Source: Candidatus Loosdrechtia aerotolerans
GTDB taxonomy: Bacteria > Planctomycetota > Brocadiia > Brocadiales > Brocadiaceae
Assembly: GCA_021646405.1 (NCBI GenBank)
Contig: SOER01000001.1
Location: forward strand, 124,001-188,000
Direction of reading: 5' to 3'
Length of the DNA: 64,000 bases
The position numbers and the translations under genes were made by a program. Below the pieces are notes generated by a model. That model did not search any database and had not been told where the DNA came from. It saw only the letters and a list, made by a program, of their open reading frames with translations. Shown here piece by piece: positions 53,842-62,671 of the stretch; position 1 is the first letter of the stretch, and every line of letters begins with the position of its first letter.

Positions 53842-55749
53842 TTGAAAATACATTCAACTCTATCATTTAAAAGCAAATTACTCCTTTTTGCACTCTGCAT
53901 TTCCCTCATCCCTATTGCCATAATTACCATAGTATATTACATCAATGCCAGGAGTGCCTTACAACATCAGATTTTGAATCAATTAAAGGCTGTTACTGAA
54001 TCGAAAAAGATCAATCTCTTATTCTTTATGGAGATAAAAGAAGCACGGACAATAGCTTTCAGTTCCGATGGGCTTATCAAGAATGCCTTTCAGAAGATTA
54101 TTCGTGGTAAAACCCTTCAACAAGGTACGATAACCCGATTAAATGAGTATCTCCTAAAGAATAACCTTCCTCAGCATCGTCACCTTGTAGGAATTGTCAT
54201 TGCAGATGAATACGGGAAGATTATCTCATCTACCCATGAGGGATTCATTGGTATCGATATATCCGATCAGGATATCTTTATACAAGGAATACACAAGAAA
54301 TTTGGAGAAGTATACGTTAGTCAACCACGTTATTCACCAATCCTTGGCCTCAACTCTATAGCTATATCTGCACCAATTACATTCAGCAATAATACTGATG
54401 CACGCGGGGTTATTGTCAATATTTACCGCCTTGCAGCTCTGAATGAAATTACAACCAACCGTATTGGGATGGGGGAAACAGGCGAGGTATACCTGGTTGA
54501 TAAAAATAAGATTATGCTTACAGAATCGAGATTCACCGAAAAAACATCTCTTACACAGATAGTAGATACAGAAGCGGTACGTAGGTTTATCCAGGATGGA
54601 AAAGAAACCGTTGGTATCTATAAGGATTACCGGGGAATACCTATCGTCGGTACTTCAGTATATATACCGGAATATCAATGGATCCTTTTAGCAGAGATAG
54701 ACAAGGGAGAGGCATTTGCACCGTTAAAAATGCTGGGCATCACCGCGTTGATTTTAGGCGTAGCAAGTATGGCAGCTGCAACGGGCATAGGTATTATCTT
54801 TGCCGTCTCAGCATCAAGACCAATCAAGGATCTCACCTGTGCAACGGAAAAATTTGCACATGGAGAGTTACATTACCGGGTAAAGGTCAACCGCAATGAT
54901 GAAATCGGTATTTTAGCGAGAAGTTTTAACGCTATGGCAGGCAGACTTGCCACAGTTGATGCACTTTCGAAAGAGATTGCAGAACGCAAACGTGTGGAGA
55001 AACAGTTAAAACGTTACACTGCTGAATTGAACAGAAGCAATGAAGAACTACAGAATTTTGCTTATGTTGCATCACACGACCTGCAGGAGCCACTCCGCAT
55101 GATATCCAGTTACCTTCAGTTACTGGAACGAAGATATAAGGACAAACTCGATAAAGACGCGTGTGAGTTTATTGCGTATGCTGTAGACGGAGCCAGCCGG
55201 CTCCAGAATTTAATTAACGGCCTCCTGGAATACTCCCGCGTGGATACCCGTGGTAAGCACTTTGGACCGGCAGATTGTGAGATTATCCTGAAAAGGGTTC
55301 TTTCTCATCTGAAAATAACTATTGAGGAGAGTAATGCAACAGTCACCCATGATCCACTGCCGGTTGTACTTGCAGATGATACACAGATTCCCCAGGTATT
55401 CCAAAACCTTATCAGCAATGCTATTAAGTTTCGCGGAGAAGAGCCTCCCCGTATTCACATCTCAGCCAGGCCCGAGGGAAATGAATGGATATTCTCTGTA
55501 CGGGATAATGGTATCGGTATTGAACCGGAATATAAAGAACGCATCTTTACTATTTTCAAACGTCTGCATGGACGGGAATACCCTGGTGTTGGTCTTGGGT
55601 TATCGATATGCAGGAAGATTATACTCCGCCATGGCGGACGAATGTGGGTAGAATCAGAGTATGGGAAAGGTACAACATTTTATTTTACCTTACCAATAAA
55701 AGGAGAAACACATACCTATGAACAGAGAAAAGAGTATGAAACTTATTGA
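53842..55749 (+). CDS. Sensor histidine kinase: dCache, HAMP, HisKA, HATPase
   Basis: 635 residues. A first span (LLLFALCISLIPIAIITIVY, about 13-32) is followed by an extracytoplasmic double Cache region (about 40-285; ISSTHEGFIGIDISDQDIFI, GMGETGEVYLVDKNKIMLTE). Then come a second span (ITALILGVASMAAATGIGII), a HAMP linker (SRPIKDLTCATEKFAHGELH), a coiled coil and HisKA with YVASHDLQEPLRMISSYLQL. HATPase follows with NLISNAIKFRGEEPP, RDNGIGIEPEYKERIF and GVGLGLSICRKI. The kinase part is of the phytochrome-like group that pairs with small CheY-like regulators, and such a gene follows with a 32-base overlap. The start is TTG. Confidence 0.93.
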   Translation: MKIHSTLSFKSKLLLFALCISLIPIAIITIVYYINARSALQHQILNQLKAVTESKKINLLFFMEIKEARTIAFSSDGLIKNAFQKIIRGKTLQQGTITRLNEYLLKNNLPQHRHLVGIVIADEYGKIISSTHEGFIGIDISDQDIFIQGIHKKFGEVYVSQPRYSPILGLNSIAISAPITFSNNTDARGVIVNIYRLAALNEITTNRIGMGETGEVYLVDKNKIMLTESRFTEKTSLTQIVDTEAVRRFIQDGKETVGIYKDYRGIPIVGTSVYIPEYQWILLAEIDKGEAFAPLKMLGITALILGVASMAAATGIGIIFAVSASRPIKDLTCATEKFAHGELHYRVKVNRNDEIGILARSFNAMAGRLATVDALSKEIAERKRVEKQLKRYTAELNRSNEELQNFAYVASHDLQEPLRMISSYLQLLERRYKDKLDKDACEFIAYAVDGASRLQNLINGLLEYSRVDTRGKHFGPADCEIILKRVLSHLKITIEESNATVTHDPLPVVLADDTQIPQVFQNLISNAIKFRGEEPPRIHISARPEGNEWIFSVRDNGIGIEPEYKERIFTIFKRLHGREYPGVGLGLSICRKIILRHGGRMWVESEYGKGTTFYFTLPIKGETHTYEQRKEYETY

Positions 55750-56164
55750 AATTTTGTTAGTAGAGGACAGTCCCGGCGATGTCCGTTTAACGCAAGAGGC
55801 ACTTAAAGAATCTAAAGTTCGAAACAATCTGCATGTTGCCACCGATGGCGTAGAGGCGATGGATTTCCTGTATAGAAAGGGTACACATACCAATGCCCCC
55901 CGTCCAGACTTAATCTTACTCGACCTGAACCTGCCGAAAAAGGATGGAAGAGAGGTACTTGCAGAAATAAAATTAGATGAAACTCTGAAAAATATCCCTG
56001 TGGTAATTCTGACTATATCGAAGGCGGAAGAAGACATCCTCAGGTCTTATGGTCTCCATGCAAATTGTTACATTACAAAACCAATTGATTTTCATCAATT
56101 TATCATGGTAGTAAAGGCTATTGAGAATTTTTGGTTTACCATCGTAACACTGCCAGGAGGATAG
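55718..56164 (+). CDS. Single-domain response regulator (Rcp1-like)
   Basis: 148 residues, a lone receiver domain: EILLVEDSPGDVRLTQEALK, phosphoacceptor in LILLDLNLPKKDGREVLAEI, VVILTISKAEED and the lysine in YITKPIDFHQF. The long loop between beta-2 and beta-3 (MDFLYRKGTHTNAPRP) is typical of the Rcp1 group. No output domain, so it acts by protein contact or phosphotransfer. It overlaps the kinase gene by 32 bases; the next gene starts 3 bases after its stop. Confidence 0.94.
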   Translation: MNREKSMKLIEILLVEDSPGDVRLTQEALKESKVRNNLHVATDGVEAMDFLYRKGTHTNAPRPDLILLDLNLPKKDGREVLAEIKLDETLKNIPVVILTISKAEEDILRSYGLHANCYITKPIDFHQFIMVVKAIENFWFTIVTLPGG

Positions 56165-56167
56165 AAA

Positions 56168-59086
56168 ATGAGCGAAAAACCAATCAGCGTTTTGCTTATT
56201 GAAGATAACCCGGGCGATGCTCGATTGATAAAAGAAATGATGAAAGAGTCGGGTACTACCTATTTTGAGTTTGAACATGCAGACCGGCTTTCTTCTGGAC
56301 TGGAAATGCTTGCAAACCATGAATTCGATATCATACTGCTTGACCTTAACCTTCCCGACAGCGAAGGACTTGACACACTGAAAAAGGTCCTCCCTCACGC
56401 AGTAAAAGTACCAATTATTATCCTGACAGGAAGTCTTGCCGATGAGATGGCAGGCATTCAGGCGATTCAGGAAGGGGCACAGGACTATCTCACAAAGAAC
56501 CAGTTACAAATTAGCTCATTAATCCGTTCCATCCGGTACGCTATCGAACGCAAGCAAATGGAAAAGGAGTTAAGGGCACTCAACGAATCCCTTGAGCAAC
56601 GCATAGCAGAAAGAACAGCAGCATTAGTAAAAGCAAATGAGGAACTGCAGATAAAAATAAAAGAACAACGACAGACTGAAGAGAAGCTCAAGCACCTTAC
56701 CGATACCCTCGAACAACAGGTAAGAGAACGGACCGCAGCACTTACAAAAGCTAACAAGGAGCTTCGGGAAGAAATTGCAGAGCGCAGACGAATAGAGGAA
56801 ACACTGCGCCAGACAGAGATCAAGCTCCGTCAGGTAACTAATTCAATTTCTGATTATCTCTGGAGTGCCGAAATTGACGAGACAGGTAAAATCAGTCACC
56901 ACTACTACTCCCCGGTAGTTGAAAAAATTACCGGCCGCCCGCCCGAATTTTATATGCAGGGACCAGAATGCTGGTTCAGTACCATTCATCCTGACGATCG
57001 TACCAAACTGGAAAAAACCACCGTTCGAATCAGGACCGGCCAGTCACACCATGAAGAAGATGAATACCGGATTATCAGACCAGACGGCACGGTTCGCTGG
57101 GTACGTGACAGTGTTATCGTGAAAAGAAATGAAAATGGTACCTTACATCTCCATGGTGTAGTATCCGATATCACTGAACGCAAACATTCGGAAGAGAGAT
57201 TGAAAAAATATGAAATCCTCTTTTCAGAAATAAAAGATCTTGCATATATTTGTGATACACAGGGAAATATTTTATTCGTAAACTGTATTTTTGAGAAATT
57301 AACAGGCCATAAACCTGAGGAGTTCATAGGAAAACCGTTTGCACCACTCTTTGATGAAGAGAACCAGAAAAAAGGAATGGATGTCTACCAAAGAACACTA
57401 AAAGGAGAGAGCCCGCAATATAAACTGCGTTTTAAAGATACCGGGATACTTTGTGAGTATAAAAATCTTCCCCTGAGGGATGAAAAGGGGAAGATTACAG
57501 GAGTTATAGGAACTGCCAGGGATATAACAAAACAAAATCGTGTTGAAGAAGCACTGCGCAAAAGCGAAGAACGTCTCCGCACTGTGGTAACCGGTGCACC
57601 TGTTATCTTATGGGCACTGGATAAAAAGGGCATATTTACGCTTTCTGAAGGCAGAGGCTTAGATGCCCTAGGGATCAAACCCGGAGAATTTGTAGGGAAA
57701 TCGGTTTTTGATGTATTCGACACACAGGTTTCAGAGATAAGAGAAAAGTTCGAACATGCCCTCAAAAGTAAGGAATCTACCATGATTATCGAATTAACAG
57801 GGGTGATATTTGAAGTAAGATCTTCTCTGCACTACAACCCCGATAATGAAGTCATCGGTCTTATCGGTGTGGCAACAGATATTACCGAACGTAAACGAAT
57901 AGAAAAAGATTTGAGAGCCCTCAATGAAACCCTGGAAAAGCGTGTGATGGAAAGAACATCAGCGTTGGTAAAGGCAAGCGAGGAACTCTCCAGGACTGAG
58001 TGTAAACATAAAATGCTTCTTGAGAATCTTCCACAAAAAATATGTTATAAAGATAAAAATTCAACCTATGTGTCATGCAATGAGAATTACGCGAAGGATT
58101 TACATATTACGTCAGATGGAATTTTTGGAAAGACAGATTACGATTTTTATCCAAAGGAACTCGCTGATCAATACAGAAAAGATGATGCAAGAATTATGAA
58201 GTCAGGACAAACAGAGGAATTACAGGAAAAATATATCAGGGATGGAAAAGAACACATTATCAATACCATTAAGACTTCTGTGAGAGACAAACATGGCACC
58301 GTTATCGGTATATTAAGTATCTTTTGGGATATTACTGAGAAAATCGCACTGGAAAAAGAAGCTATACACAACCGACAATTGGCAGCACTGGGAGAGCTTG
58401 CTACGGGTGTAGGCCATGAAATCAATAATCCTGTAACCGGCATCATCAACTGTGCCCAGATATTATTTAACAAGAGCATGGATGGAAGCAAGGAAAAAGA
58501 TCTTGCCAGAAGGATTATCAAAGAGGGGGATCGTATAGCGAACATAGTGAGCAGACTTTTGTCTTTTGCCAGGCCCGGTAATAAAAACGAAAGAAAGGAC
58601 ACTGTCAGTATCAATGAGATTCTGGTGGATACCCTTATTCTGTCAGAGGCACAGTTACGAAAAGAGGGCATCAGGTTAAAAGTGAATATTCCTTCAGAAT
58701 TGCCAGGGGTTATTGTGCATCCACAACAGATTCAACAGGTCTTTTTGAATATTATGAGTAATGCACGATATGCACTCAACCAAAAATATCCTAAGGTACA
58801 TAATGATAAAATCCTTGAGATTTCAGGAGTAGAAATAACAACAGATAATCGTTTATATGTAAAGGTTATCTTTTATGATCACGGCACCGGTATACCCTCC
58901 GACACAAGAGATAAGGTGATGGATCCATTTTTTACAACCAAACCCAGGGGTTCAGGAACAGGATTGGGCTTAAGCATTAGCCATAGTATAATCAGGGATC
59001 ACGACGGTAAACTTATTATTGATAGTGTTGAAGGAAAATTTACCCAGGTCGCTGTTATCCTTCCCGGGGCTACAAAAACGCCATAG
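56168..59086 (+). CDS. Hybrid sensor: REC, coiled coil, four PAS domains, HisKA, HATPase
   Basis: 972 residues, no membrane span. An N-terminal receiver (1-125; VLLIEDNPGDARLIKEMMKE, phosphoacceptor in DIILLDLNLPDSEG) is followed by a coiled coil (about 128-215) with repeated 'RIAERTAALVKANEELQ' units. PAS1 (about 225-340), PAS2 (345-460), PAS3 (465-580), another coiled-coil unit and PAS4 (615-730) come next. HisKA has ATGVGHEINNPVTGIINCAQ; HATPase has NIMSNARYALNQKYP, YDHGTGIPSDTRDKV and GTGLGLSISHSII. It probably receives phosphate from the upstream kinase through its receiver, or integrates a cytoplasmic signal. It is the last gene of the three-gene relay. Confidence 0.93.
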   Translation: MSEKPISVLLIEDNPGDARLIKEMMKESGTTYFEFEHADRLSSGLEMLANHEFDIILLDLNLPDSEGLDTLKKVLPHAVKVPIIILTGSLADEMAGIQAIQEGAQDYLTKNQLQISSLIRSIRYAIERKQMEKELRALNESLEQRIAERTAALVKANEELQIKIKEQRQTEEKLKHLTDTLEQQVRERTAALTKANKELREEIAERRRIEETLRQTEIKLRQVTNSISDYLWSAEIDETGKISHHYYSPVVEKITGRPPEFYMQGPECWFSTIHPDDRTKLEKTTVRIRTGQSHHEEDEYRIIRPDGTVRWVRDSVIVKRNENGTLHLHGVVSDITERKHSEERLKKYEILFSEIKDLAYICDTQGNILFVNCIFEKLTGHKPEEFIGKPFAPLFDEENQKKGMDVYQRTLKGESPQYKLRFKDTGILCEYKNLPLRDEKGKITGVIGTARDITKQNRVEEALRKSEERLRTVVTGAPVILWALDKKGIFTLSEGRGLDALGIKPGEFVGKSVFDVFDTQVSEIREKFEHALKSKESTMIIELTGVIFEVRSSLHYNPDNEVIGLIGVATDITERKRIEKDLRALNETLEKRVMERTSALVKASEELSRTECKHKMLLENLPQKICYKDKNSTYVSCNENYAKDLHITSDGIFGKTDYDFYPKELADQYRKDDARIMKSGQTEELQEKYIRDGKEHIINTIKTSVRDKHGTVIGILSIFWDITEKIALEKEAIHNRQLAALGELATGVGHEINNPVTGIINCAQILFNKSMDGSKEKDLARRIIKEGDRIANIVSRLLSFARPGNKNERKDTVSINEILVDTLILSEAQLRKEGIRLKVNIPSELPGVIVHPQQIQQVFLNIMSNARYALNQKYPKVHNDKILEISGVEITTDNRLYVKVIFYDHGTGIPSDTRDKVMDPFFTTKPRGSGTGLGLSISHSIIRDHDGKLIIDSVEGKFTQVAVILPGATKTP

Positions 59087-59560
59087 AATTCATGGAGGAT
59101 CGTAACATTATCGTATCTGCTTACAGCTTGTGTCATTCTGCTTTTTCTTCCCTTGTTGTGTCATGTCCCAACTCTGCAATGTCACGTTCTTGTGCCATGT
59201 CTCACTTTTCAGATTTTTTCAAAACTGATATTTACCATAATAGTTATTCACCTCTTTTTCATATTTCTTTAGTAAAAATACCGTAACCCTTTATAAAGAC
59301 AAAATATAATTATATTCTTTTGTCTATTGGCATAGATTTTTCAGGATAAACGGGTTATAATCTTAAATACTTTTCAAATTTTTTGATGGGGAGTGAAGAG
59401 CATCTTCGTTCTGTACTCACAAGCCTGAAATTCCTGCACATCAAGAGTAAGAACAGAGCTTTGTATACAGGTAACAACGTAAGAATTCTCCAGGCAAGTG
59501 GTTAAAAAATCTCCAGGAAAATACAATACGTTTATTCACTACCGAGGTAACAATGCTGTG
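59087..59560. other. Intergenic stretch after the kinase operon
   Basis: 474 bases without an intact gene. TGTCATGTCCCAACTCTGCA and TGTCACGTTCTTGTGCCATG form loosely repeated units near 59159-59210. The sequence before the kor remnant may be the relic of further deleted genes. Confidence 0.4.
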
Positions 59561-60223
59561 ATGGATAATGAACTTACCATAAAAATAGCCGGAGAAGCAG
59601 GTCAGGGAATGCAGACCGTAGGAGCAACCTTATGTAAGGTGTCCAGGAGCGCCGGATTTTATCTCTTCGCCAGCCAGGATTACATGTCAAGGATACGGGG
59701 TGGTAATAATTTTTATCAGATAAGGGTCTCTGATAAACCTTTATATACCTTGCGCCAGAGTTCAGACATTATGGCAGCCCTGGATAACAATAGTGTTGGC
59801 ATCCACAGAGAAACATTGTCAAAAGGCGGTGTGATTATCCTCGATAAAAAGAGATTTAACATTACGGAAGAAAATGATATATTCTTTGATATACCCATGT
59901 ACAACATAGCAAAAGAAACGGGGGGGCGGTGAGATATTTGTCAATTCAGTTAAAAGGTCTGTCGCCAAACTTGGCAGAGATCCCAGAAATATCTTATTTG
60001 TTTCTGGCATAGATCAGGCTGCAAAATTACCCCATTATATCAGGTGCAATTGTTTTAGGGATACAGTATAAAGGTTTTGCCCTTACAGATGTGCTTCAGC
60101 CCTGCGTATCATTCAACACAAAGGACACCTTTGAAGAAAAATCAGGACTGAATAAAAGAACTCCTTTGGTCGGGGAGCCAATAGAGAATATTGATATCAG
60201 GGAAATACTACAGGATTTTGCGT
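59561..60223 (+). pseudogene. Remnant of a 2-oxoacid:ferredoxin oxidoreductase (korA/korB)
   Basis: From ATG 59561 the frame reads MDNELTIKIAGEAGQGMQTV, then GGNNFYQIRVSD, the gamma-type domain at the start of KorA. At a run of seven Gs (59922-59928) it frameshifts to TGA (59930-59932). In the next frame the sequence continues as KETGGGEIFVNSVKRS and then jumps to ILFVSGIDQAAKLPHYIRCN, a piece of the beta subunit KorB that normally lies far away. A further frame holds QYKGFALTDVLQPCVSFNTK and ends GEPIENIDIREILQDFA, the KorB C-terminus. The alpha domain and the cluster/TPP-binding parts of KorB are missing. A fused, multiply deleted relic. Confidence 0.8.
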
Positions 60224-60256
60224 AAGTTCCGGGGAAAAAATAAAGAAGGAGTATGT

Positions 60257-61111
60257 ATGCAGAAGACAGTAAACTTTAAAGGAAAACCCCTAACCTTGGT
60301 GGGAAGGATGCTAAAACAAGAAGCAAAAGCACCAAACTTTACCACGGTATCCGATGAACTCAGGGAAATAACCCTAGATGATTTTAAAGGAAAAATCAAA
60401 ATTATCACATCATTTCTCTCCTTAGATACACCTGTTTGTGATTCACAAGTAAAAGAGTTTAATACAAGGGCTGCCCGGGCTTCTGAGGATATCGTAATTC
60501 TGGGTATTAGTAAAGACTTACCTTTTGCCCAGAAAAGGTTTTGTGAGATGAACAATATTAAAAATGCCACAATTCTGTCTGACTACAAGCATTCTTCCTT
60601 TGGTATTAATTACGGCCTCCTGATAAAAGAGCTCAATCTTTTAGCACGTTCTGTTATCATCTTAGATAAAAATAATATACTACGATACCTTCAAATCGTT
60701 GATGAGGCAACGAATCCACCAAATTATGATGATGTTTTTACTTATGTAAACGAGATAATAAAAAACCCGGAATTTACAGTAGAAGAAGCATTCCCCTCAA
60801 GCTGTAAACCCTGTGAGGGGGGTATACCGCCACTTCCAAAAGAAAGGATTGATACCTTCATAACACAGGTCGAAGATTGGGAGCTCGTTGATGGGAAAAA
60901 ACTAACAAAAGAATTTAAATACAAGGACTTTACAGAAGCAAAGTATTTTCTCGATCTCATTTCCGTTATCGCCGAGGAACAGGGACATCATCCTACAATG
61001 ACACTGATCTACAACAAATTAAAAGTGAGCCTTACTACCCATGCAGCAGGGGGATTGACAGAGAATGATTTTATCATGGCAAGGATTATTGATGAATTAG
61101 GGAAGGAGTGA
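60257..61111 (+). CDS. Thiol peroxidase fused to pterin-4a-carbinolamine dehydratase
   Basis: 284 residues. Residues 1-175 are an atypical 2-Cys peroxiredoxin of the Tpx type: GKPLTLVGRMLKQEAKAPNF, peroxidatic C61 in SLDTPVCDSQVKEF, resolving C96 in KRFCEMNNI, and a LLARSVIILDKNNILRY strand. Residues 183-284 are a complete PCD/DCoH domain: CKPCEGGIPPL, VEDWELVDGKKLTKEFKYKD, the active-site EQGHHPTMTLIYNKLKVSLT and THAAGGLTENDFIMARIIDE. There is no stop between them. Tpx reduces lipid and other hydroperoxides via thioredoxin; PCD dehydrates 4a-hydroxy-pterins. ATG 60257 has AAGGAG 7 bases upstream. A DJ-1-like gene follows after 3 bases. Confidence 0.93.
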   Translation: MQKTVNFKGKPLTLVGRMLKQEAKAPNFTTVSDELREITLDDFKGKIKIITSFLSLDTPVCDSQVKEFNTRAARASEDIVILGISKDLPFAQKRFCEMNNIKNATILSDYKHSSFGINYGLLIKELNLLARSVIILDKNNILRYLQIVDEATNPPNYDDVFTYVNEIIKNPEFTVEEAFPSSCKPCEGGIPPLPKERIDTFITQVEDWELVDGKKLTKEFKYKDFTEAKYFLDLISVIAEEQGHHPTMTLIYNKLKVSLTTHAAGGLTENDFIMARIIDELGKE

Positions 61112-61114
61112 TAA

Positions 61115-61627
61115 ATGAAAGTAGCTGTACTTATTGAGGATCATTACCAAGTTTTAGAAGTCTGGTATCCATACCTGCGGTTACGTGAAGAAGGTATTGA
61201 AACCATATTTGTTGGTACGGGCACAAAAGACTCATATCAGAGTAAAGAAGGATATCCCGCAAAAGAAGAACTTTCAATTAAAGAAGCTGATGTAAATACA
61301 TTTGACGGAGTTGTTGTCCCCGGCGGGTATGCACCGGATGTTTTACGGAGATATGAAGAAATAAATATGTTTGTGAAAAACATGTATCAAAAGAAAAAGC
61401 TCGTCGCTGCAATTTGTCACGCTGGCTGGGTCCTGGTTTCGGCAGGAATATTAAAAGGCAAAAAGGCCACGTGTTTTAGTGCCATAAAAGACGATGTCAT
61501 AAACGCGGGTGCCGAATTTATCGATAAAGAGGTTGTTGTCGATGGGAACCTGATCACCTCGCGCAATCCTTATGATTTACCTGCGTTTTGCACTCAAATT
61601 ATAAAATTTTTAAAAGAACGTACATAA
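61115..61627 (+). CDS. DJ-1/PfpI-family protein
   Basis: 170 residues. The nucleophile cysteine is in VAAICHAGWVLVSAGILKGK, with an upstream glutamate region DHYQVLEVWYPYLRLREEGI and the family's GVVVPGGYAPDVLR loop. The C-terminus TSRNPYDLPAFCTQIIKFLK resembles YhbO/PfpI members (deglycase or protease-like stress proteins). It follows the Tpx-PCD gene by 3 bases, so it is co-transcribed, suggesting a role in oxidative or carbonyl stress. Confidence 0.92.
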   Translation: MKVAVLIEDHYQVLEVWYPYLRLREEGIETIFVGTGTKDSYQSKEGYPAKEELSIKEADVNTFDGVVVPGGYAPDVLRRYEEINMFVKNMYQKKKLVAAICHAGWVLVSAGILKGKKATCFSAIKDDVINAGAEFIDKEVVVDGNLITSRNPYDLPAFCTQIIKFLKERT

Positions 61628-61781
61628 TGAACGTCATTTTTCATACTGGGAAAAACATTTTCTCCATACCAGAAAATAATAGAATGTATCATCATAATGT
61701 ATGTTAATGCATAAACAGAACGGTACGAGTTATCTCCTGCTCTGGATACTCATACATCTTTAGCAATGAAGGAGAAATTAC

Positions 61782-61991
61782 ATGGCAGGTTTGCTAATTG
61801 ATCTGTTGATAATTGGTTTTGTGTTCTATTTCTTCATGGAGTACAAAAAGTTTAAAAACTCCGAGCGCCTTTACCATCAAGGGATAAATACCCATAAGGA
61901 ATCAGCTATAGATACCCTAAAAAAGCGCTTTGCAAGTGGAGAGATTACCGAGCACGAATTTGACAGGGTCAAACAGAAATTACAGAGTTAG
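61782..61991 (+). CDS. SHOCT-domain small membrane protein 1
   Basis: 69 residues. One N-terminal span (LLIDLLIIGFVFYFFMEYKK) and a C-terminal SHOCT helix pair (ESAIDTLKKRFASGEITEHE, FDRVKQKL). GGAG lies 10 bases before the ATG. First of three tandem paralogs; SHOCT segments mediate oligomerisation in many small proteins. Confidence 0.8.
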   Translation: MAGLLIDLLIIGFVFYFFMEYKKFKNSERLYHQGINTHKESAIDTLKKRFASGEITEHEFDRVKQKLQS

Positions 61992-62063
61992 CTTTTCTAA
62001 AAATACCATATTTCGCATTTCAGAATATTCCTGCAATACCCCTTAGTTAAAGGAGAGATGAGC

Positions 62064-62294
62064 ATGTTTTGGTGGTACGGACCTTTTACCTGGTTGATTT
62101 TTTTTCTCGTAGTTGGTGTAGTCGTTTACTTAGTTATAAAGTATAAATTAAAGTTAACCACCAGGAATGGAAGAAGAGACTTTATAAGGGATACCGGGGA
62201 ATCAGCTTTGGAAACCCTGGAAAAACGCCTTGCGAGAGGAGAAATTACCGAGGAAGAATTTGATAGGATTAGAAAAAAATTAGATGAAACCTAA
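62064..62294 (+). CDS. SHOCT-domain small membrane protein 2
   Basis: 76 residues from the ATG at 62064; an ATG two codons earlier is too close to AAAGGAG. It begins MFWWYGPFTWLIFFLVVGVV and ends with the SHOCT motif ESALETLEKRLARGEITEEE-FDRIRKKL. The MFWW start is shared with paralog 3. Confidence 0.82.
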   Translation: MFWWYGPFTWLIFFLVVGVVVYLVIKYKLKLTTRNGRRDFIRDTGESALETLEKRLARGEITEEEFDRIRKKLDET

Positions 62295-62412
62295 TGTATG
62301 TACCAGGTTAAGTTTAAAATTTTCAAGAATGGCATGGATGATGATTTTCAAGATAAGATACCTACATATCTGTTGTTTACCAATATCCTTTAGATAATGG
62401 AAGGGGGATAGT

Positions 62413-62646
62413 ATGTTCTGGTGGTTTGACCCGTTTACCTGGTTACTGTTCTTTTTTGTACTTGGAATAGGGGTTTACCTGGTTATAAAATATGAGCTCG
62501 TTGTCACTACGAAAAGAGGTACTCAAAATAAATATATTCCGGAGACGAAAGAATCACCTCTGGAAATTCTAGAAAAACGTTTTGCACGGGGAGAAATAAC
62601 CCAGGTAGAATTCGACAGAGTCAAAAAAAAGTTAGAGGAGACATAA
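62413..62646 (+). CDS. SHOCT-domain small membrane protein 3
   Basis: 77 residues, [20 protein letters not shown] ... [28 protein letters not shown]. It is closest to paralog 2. It lies 25 bases before the aldolase gene, so a common transcript is possible. Confidence 0.82.
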   Translation: MFWWFDPFTWLLFFFVLGIGVYLVIKYELVVTTKRGTQNKYIPETKESPLEILEKRFARGEITQVEFDRVKKKLEET

Positions 62647-62671
62647 GAATACGTGCAAACAGGAGTATAAA

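Noticed and set aside
60191-60257. Upstream extension of the Tpx-PCD frame
   Set aside because: The 22 extra residues overlap the kor relic in another frame and do not match Tpx; AAGGAG before ATG 60257 decides the start.
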